From Planctomycetales bacterium (lineage in GTDB: Bacteria > Planctomycetota > Phycisphaerae > SM23-33): DNA of 8,464 nt. Below, one piece after another: positions 6,758 through 8,464 of this stretch. Made by a program: the position numbers and the translations under genes. Location: assembly GCA_030592655.1 (NCBI GenBank), contig JAUVIQ010000141.1, forward strand, positions 1 to 8,464, read 5' to 3'. Each line of letters starts with the position of its first letter. Position 1 is the first letter of the stretch. Under the pieces are notes generated by a model. The model saw only the letters and a program-made list of their open reading frames with translations, did no database searches and was not told where the DNA came from.

Positions 6758-7497
6758 GTCGGTAATTTCCGCGCGACCGCCGGAGCGGAATCCTTCCGGC
6801 TTTGCTTTTCGATTTCCTTCAGCAGGTCGTCCAGTTTGTTTACCTTGTACCACTCGATGATGTTCTTTGGCATATGGGCGGTTGAACTCCAGAGCGAATT
6901 CGGATGCTCTGACAGGAGTTTCGCATAGACCTTTACCGCTTCGGTCGGATTTGTTTTCCGATAGCAGTTGGCGATCTGGAAGAGCAACCATGCCCTTTCA
7001 TCCGCGTCCGTTTCATTTTTCAGAGCCATTGCGTAGAAAAAGGATGCCGATTCCAGATACTCTTCGATGAACAGCGTATCGGCCAGGGCGGTAGGGTCTG
7101 GTATGCTTTCGGGGGGAAGTTTCTTTAGTTTCGCCAGTATTTCCTGCCCGATTCTCGCCGGTTGGGTGGTCGTGTCGGTATTGGGCTGGGACGTCGGACG
7201 CGAGGTTGTCTGGTTTGAAGAGGCTTTGGGGTTGGCGAAGAGGTCGGACTTTTTCCGGAAACGGATCGAATTGAGGCGTCGAAGCGCCTCGGCGAGTTCG
7301 GACGAACACTCTTTACCGGCGGGTGGTTTGATGTTGGAACGCCACAGGTCCCACCTGCTTCCCTCGACGGCCGACCGCATTGTTGGGGTGGGGGTGGGGG
7401 TGTTCGAGGCGGGTTCTTTTTCTTCGGCCCAAAGCATTGCTACGCCGCTCAGGACCGCGATGGTCAGGCAGACAGAGATTGTAGTTCGGCGATTCAT
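6754..7497 (-). CDS. Secreted TPR-like protein, function unknown
   Basis: The 247-residue product begins with a Sec-type signal: MNRR, then a hydrophobic stretch at about 7-23, with a plausible signal peptidase I site after MLWA (24/25). It would therefore be periplasmic or exported. A Pro-Thr repeat (34-39) and a Ser/Thr/Gln/Pro linker (about 93-113, containing TTTQP) flank a short helical segment. The C-terminal half (about 135-230) has helix pairs with TPR spacing, for example SASFFYAMALKNETDADERA and WLLFQIANCYRKTNPTEAVKVYAKLLSEHP. The ATG overlaps the upstream TPR stop as ATGA and has GGGAG 7 nt upstream. Its own stop overlaps the start of the sigma-54 activator. I do not recognise a named family. 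The context suggests a periplasmic accessory of the flagellum or a scaffold working with the upstream TPR protein, but this is inference. Confidence 0.85.
   Translation of the reverse strand: MNRRTTISVCLTIAVLSGVAMLWAEEKEPASNTPTPTPTMRSAVEGSRWDLWRSNIKPPAGKECSSELAEALRRLNSIRFRKKSDLFANPKASSNQTTSRPTSQPNTDTTTQPARIGQEILAKLKKLPPESIPDPTALADTLFIEEYLESASFFYAMALKNETDADERAWLLFQIANCYRKTNPTEAVKVYAKLLSEHPNSLWSSTAHMPKNIIEWYKVNKLDDLLKEIEKQSRKDSAPAVARKLPT
7385..7400. repeat. Short hexanucleotide repeat encoding Pro-Thr (G-rich on plus strand)
   Basis: On the plus strand, runs of 4, 5 and 5 G are separated by single T, giving about 2.7 copies of a TGGGGG unit. On the coding minus strand it encodes alternating Thr-Pro (residues 33-39 of the secreted TPR-like protein). 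The unit is six bases, so gain or loss of a copy stays in frame. A further GGG at 7411-7413 could complete a G-quadruplex on the template strand. Confidence 0.6.
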
Positions 7498-8464
7498 CTT
7501 TTCGCTCCCGGCTGGGTGGTCGGCGTACCCGACAATGTCCGTGTTACGTTTTCATATTCCCGTTTTGCCAGATATGCCTCGGAAAGCAGTTTCCGTGCCC
7601 GTTTGTGACACTGTTTAGACGCCGATGATTTCAATATCCCGCGAGTGAGAGTAATTGCCTGGTCGGGTTTTCCGGTCTTCAGGCAGATTTCCGCCAGGTT
7701 GCAGGCGGCATTGTGGGCCAAAGCGCCCGGAGGGAGAACTTCCAGCGAACTGGTCAGCGTATCGTATGCGTCGGTCATCTGTTCGGCTTCGTAGTAGCAC
7801 TGCGCCAGTTCCACGCCGATTTGTGCCCGGAGTTCCGAATTGTTAACCGAAGAGATTTTTCCACGCAGGAAACTGGCTGCCTTTTCGGGAAGCCCCATAC
7901 CCCTGTAGCACTGGGCGGTGAGGGACAGTATCCGACAGTTTTGGCGCAGGTTTCGGACGTTCCGGGTGATCTTGCGAAGCGACACGATTGCCTTGGTGAA
8001 ATCTCCGGAATCCCGGTACGCCTGGGAAAGTTCAATCAGGGATTCCATTCGCATGGAGGGAACGGGGCGGGCTGACAACGTCAGGTGAAAGGCCTTGATG
8101 GCTTGGGGGTAATTACCGGCGGATGAGTAACTCCTGCCCAGCAGGAGGTATGCTTCCGGAAGGTTCCTTTTTCCGGTTTTGACGGAAAGTTTTGTATATC
8201 GGACAAGCCACTCGACAGCATCTTTGTGGTTGCCTTTTTGGTGGAAGCATTTTCCTATACCAAAGCACGCCAGCGACCTGCTTGAGTATGACAGGTCCAG
8301 AAAATAGAGTTTTTTGAATATCCGGAGCGCTTCATCGGTCAGGCCTGATCTCATAGTTGCCTCGCCGAGAGCGGCGTAAGCATCGCCTGATTCCTTGCAA
8401 TCAGGGTAACTGTCCAGCAGGTTCGTAAGGTCTGCGCGTGCGCCGGTGTAATCTCGAAGTCCCA
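7494..8464 (-). CDS. Tetratricopeptide-repeat protein, N-terminus beyond the right edge
   Basis: The frame is open to the right edge and 322 residues are visible. The codons upstream of the first internal ATG (8354) continue TPR-like sequence (DYTGARADLTNLLDSYP and GDAYAALGEATMRSG), so the ATG at 8354 is not the true start. The protein is a chain of TPR helix pairs: ACFGIGKCFHQKGNHKDAVE, AYLLLGRSYSSAGNYPQAIKAF, ESLIELSQAYRDSGDFTKAI, LSLTAQCYRGMGLPEKAASF, GVELAQCYYEAEQMTDAYDT and CNLAEICLKTGKPDQAITL. It ends in a Thr/Pro tail (TPTTQPGAKR) resembling the linker of the next protein. TPR arrays bind protein partners and have no catalytic role. Its stop overlaps the next gene as ATGA. A signal peptide or membrane anchor would lie outside the window, so cellular location is unknown. 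It could be a flagellar assembly factor or an unrelated outer-membrane/periplasmic scaffold. Confidence 0.9.
   Translation of the reverse strand, partial: GLRDYTGARADLTNLLDSYPDCKESGDAYAALGEATMRSGLTDEALRIFKKLYFLDLSYSSRSLACFGIGKCFHQKGNHKDAVEWLVRYTKLSVKTGKRNLPEAYLLLGRSYSSAGNYPQAIKAFHLTLSARPVPSMRMESLIELSQAYRDSGDFTKAIVSLRKITRNVRNLRQNCRILSLTAQCYRGMGLPEKAASFLRGKISSVNNSELRAQIGVELAQCYYEAEQMTDAYDTLTSSLEVLPPGALAHNAACNLAEICLKTGKPDQAITLTRGILKSSASKQCHKRARKLLSEAYLAKREYENVTRTLSGTPTTQPGAKR

Noticed and set aside
6758..6991. N-terminal extension of the sigma-54 activator to an ATG at 6991
   Set aside because: The added 78 residues overlap the upstream TPR-like gene in another frame, look like low-complexity Arg/Gly/Lys sequence and precede a complete receiver-like domain. 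The ATGA overlap at 6754-6757 is a better start.
8352..8354. ATG at 8354 as the start of the upstream TPR protein
   Set aside because: The frame remains open to the window edge and the upstream codons encode good TPR-like sequence, so the gene starts outside the window.

Overview
The window is a compact flagellar basal-body/export operon read entirely from the minus strand, so transcription runs from high to low coordinates. In transcription order it holds: a TPR gene cut by the right edge; a small secreted TPR-like gene; a sigma-54-dependent activator with a degenerate receiver domain; flgB; flgC; fliE; fliF; fliG; fliH; and fliI, cut by the left edge. The order flgB-flgC-fliE-fliF-fliG-fliH-fliI is the classic early-flagellar cluster of many bacteria.

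Organism: FliF, FliG and the rod proteins alone do not settle the phylum. The diverged FliG and FliI motifs, the Thr/Gln/Pro-rich linkers (TTQP appears in both TPR proteins), the moderately high GC and the two GTG starts would fit a planctomycete, perhaps a Phycisphaerae/Sedimentisphaerales-type lineage. This is a tentative inference. Sec-type signal peptides and a sigma-54 activator are compatible with many Gram-negative-type bacteria.

Regions: 8464-6754 holds two coupled genes for TPR/TPR-like proteins. The downstream one has a clear signal peptide and so probably acts outside the cytoplasm; the N-terminus of the upstream one is not visible. 6757-5363 is an NtrC-type activator with intact AAA+ motifs and a Fis-type HTH. 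Its receiver lacks the metal-binding acidic pair, as in FleQ/FlrA-type flagellar master regulators. 5366-4252 encodes the proximal rod proteins FlgB and FlgC and the MS-ring/rod adaptor FliE. 4175-1 encodes the MS ring (FliF), rotor switch (FliG), export ATPase regulator (FliH) and export ATPase (FliI).

Coupling is tight. Three consecutive junctions (TPR/TPR, TPR/activator, activator/flgB) are 4-nt ATGA overlaps; the fliF/fliG gap is 0 nt, fliG/fliH 2 nt and fliH/fliI 6 nt. The only gap above 25 nt is 76 nt between fliE and fliF, which holds two small potential hairpins. No intergenic stretch reaches 100 bases. I found no convincing sigma-54 promoter, terminator, tRNA/rRNA, mobile element or CRISPR array. 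The operon promoter presumably lies beyond the right edge.

This is largely an ordinary flagellar operon. The points worth a second look are the TPR genes fused into its translational chain, the pseudo-receiver activator embedded in the operon, and the degenerate EHPQ and MFXF motifs of FliG.
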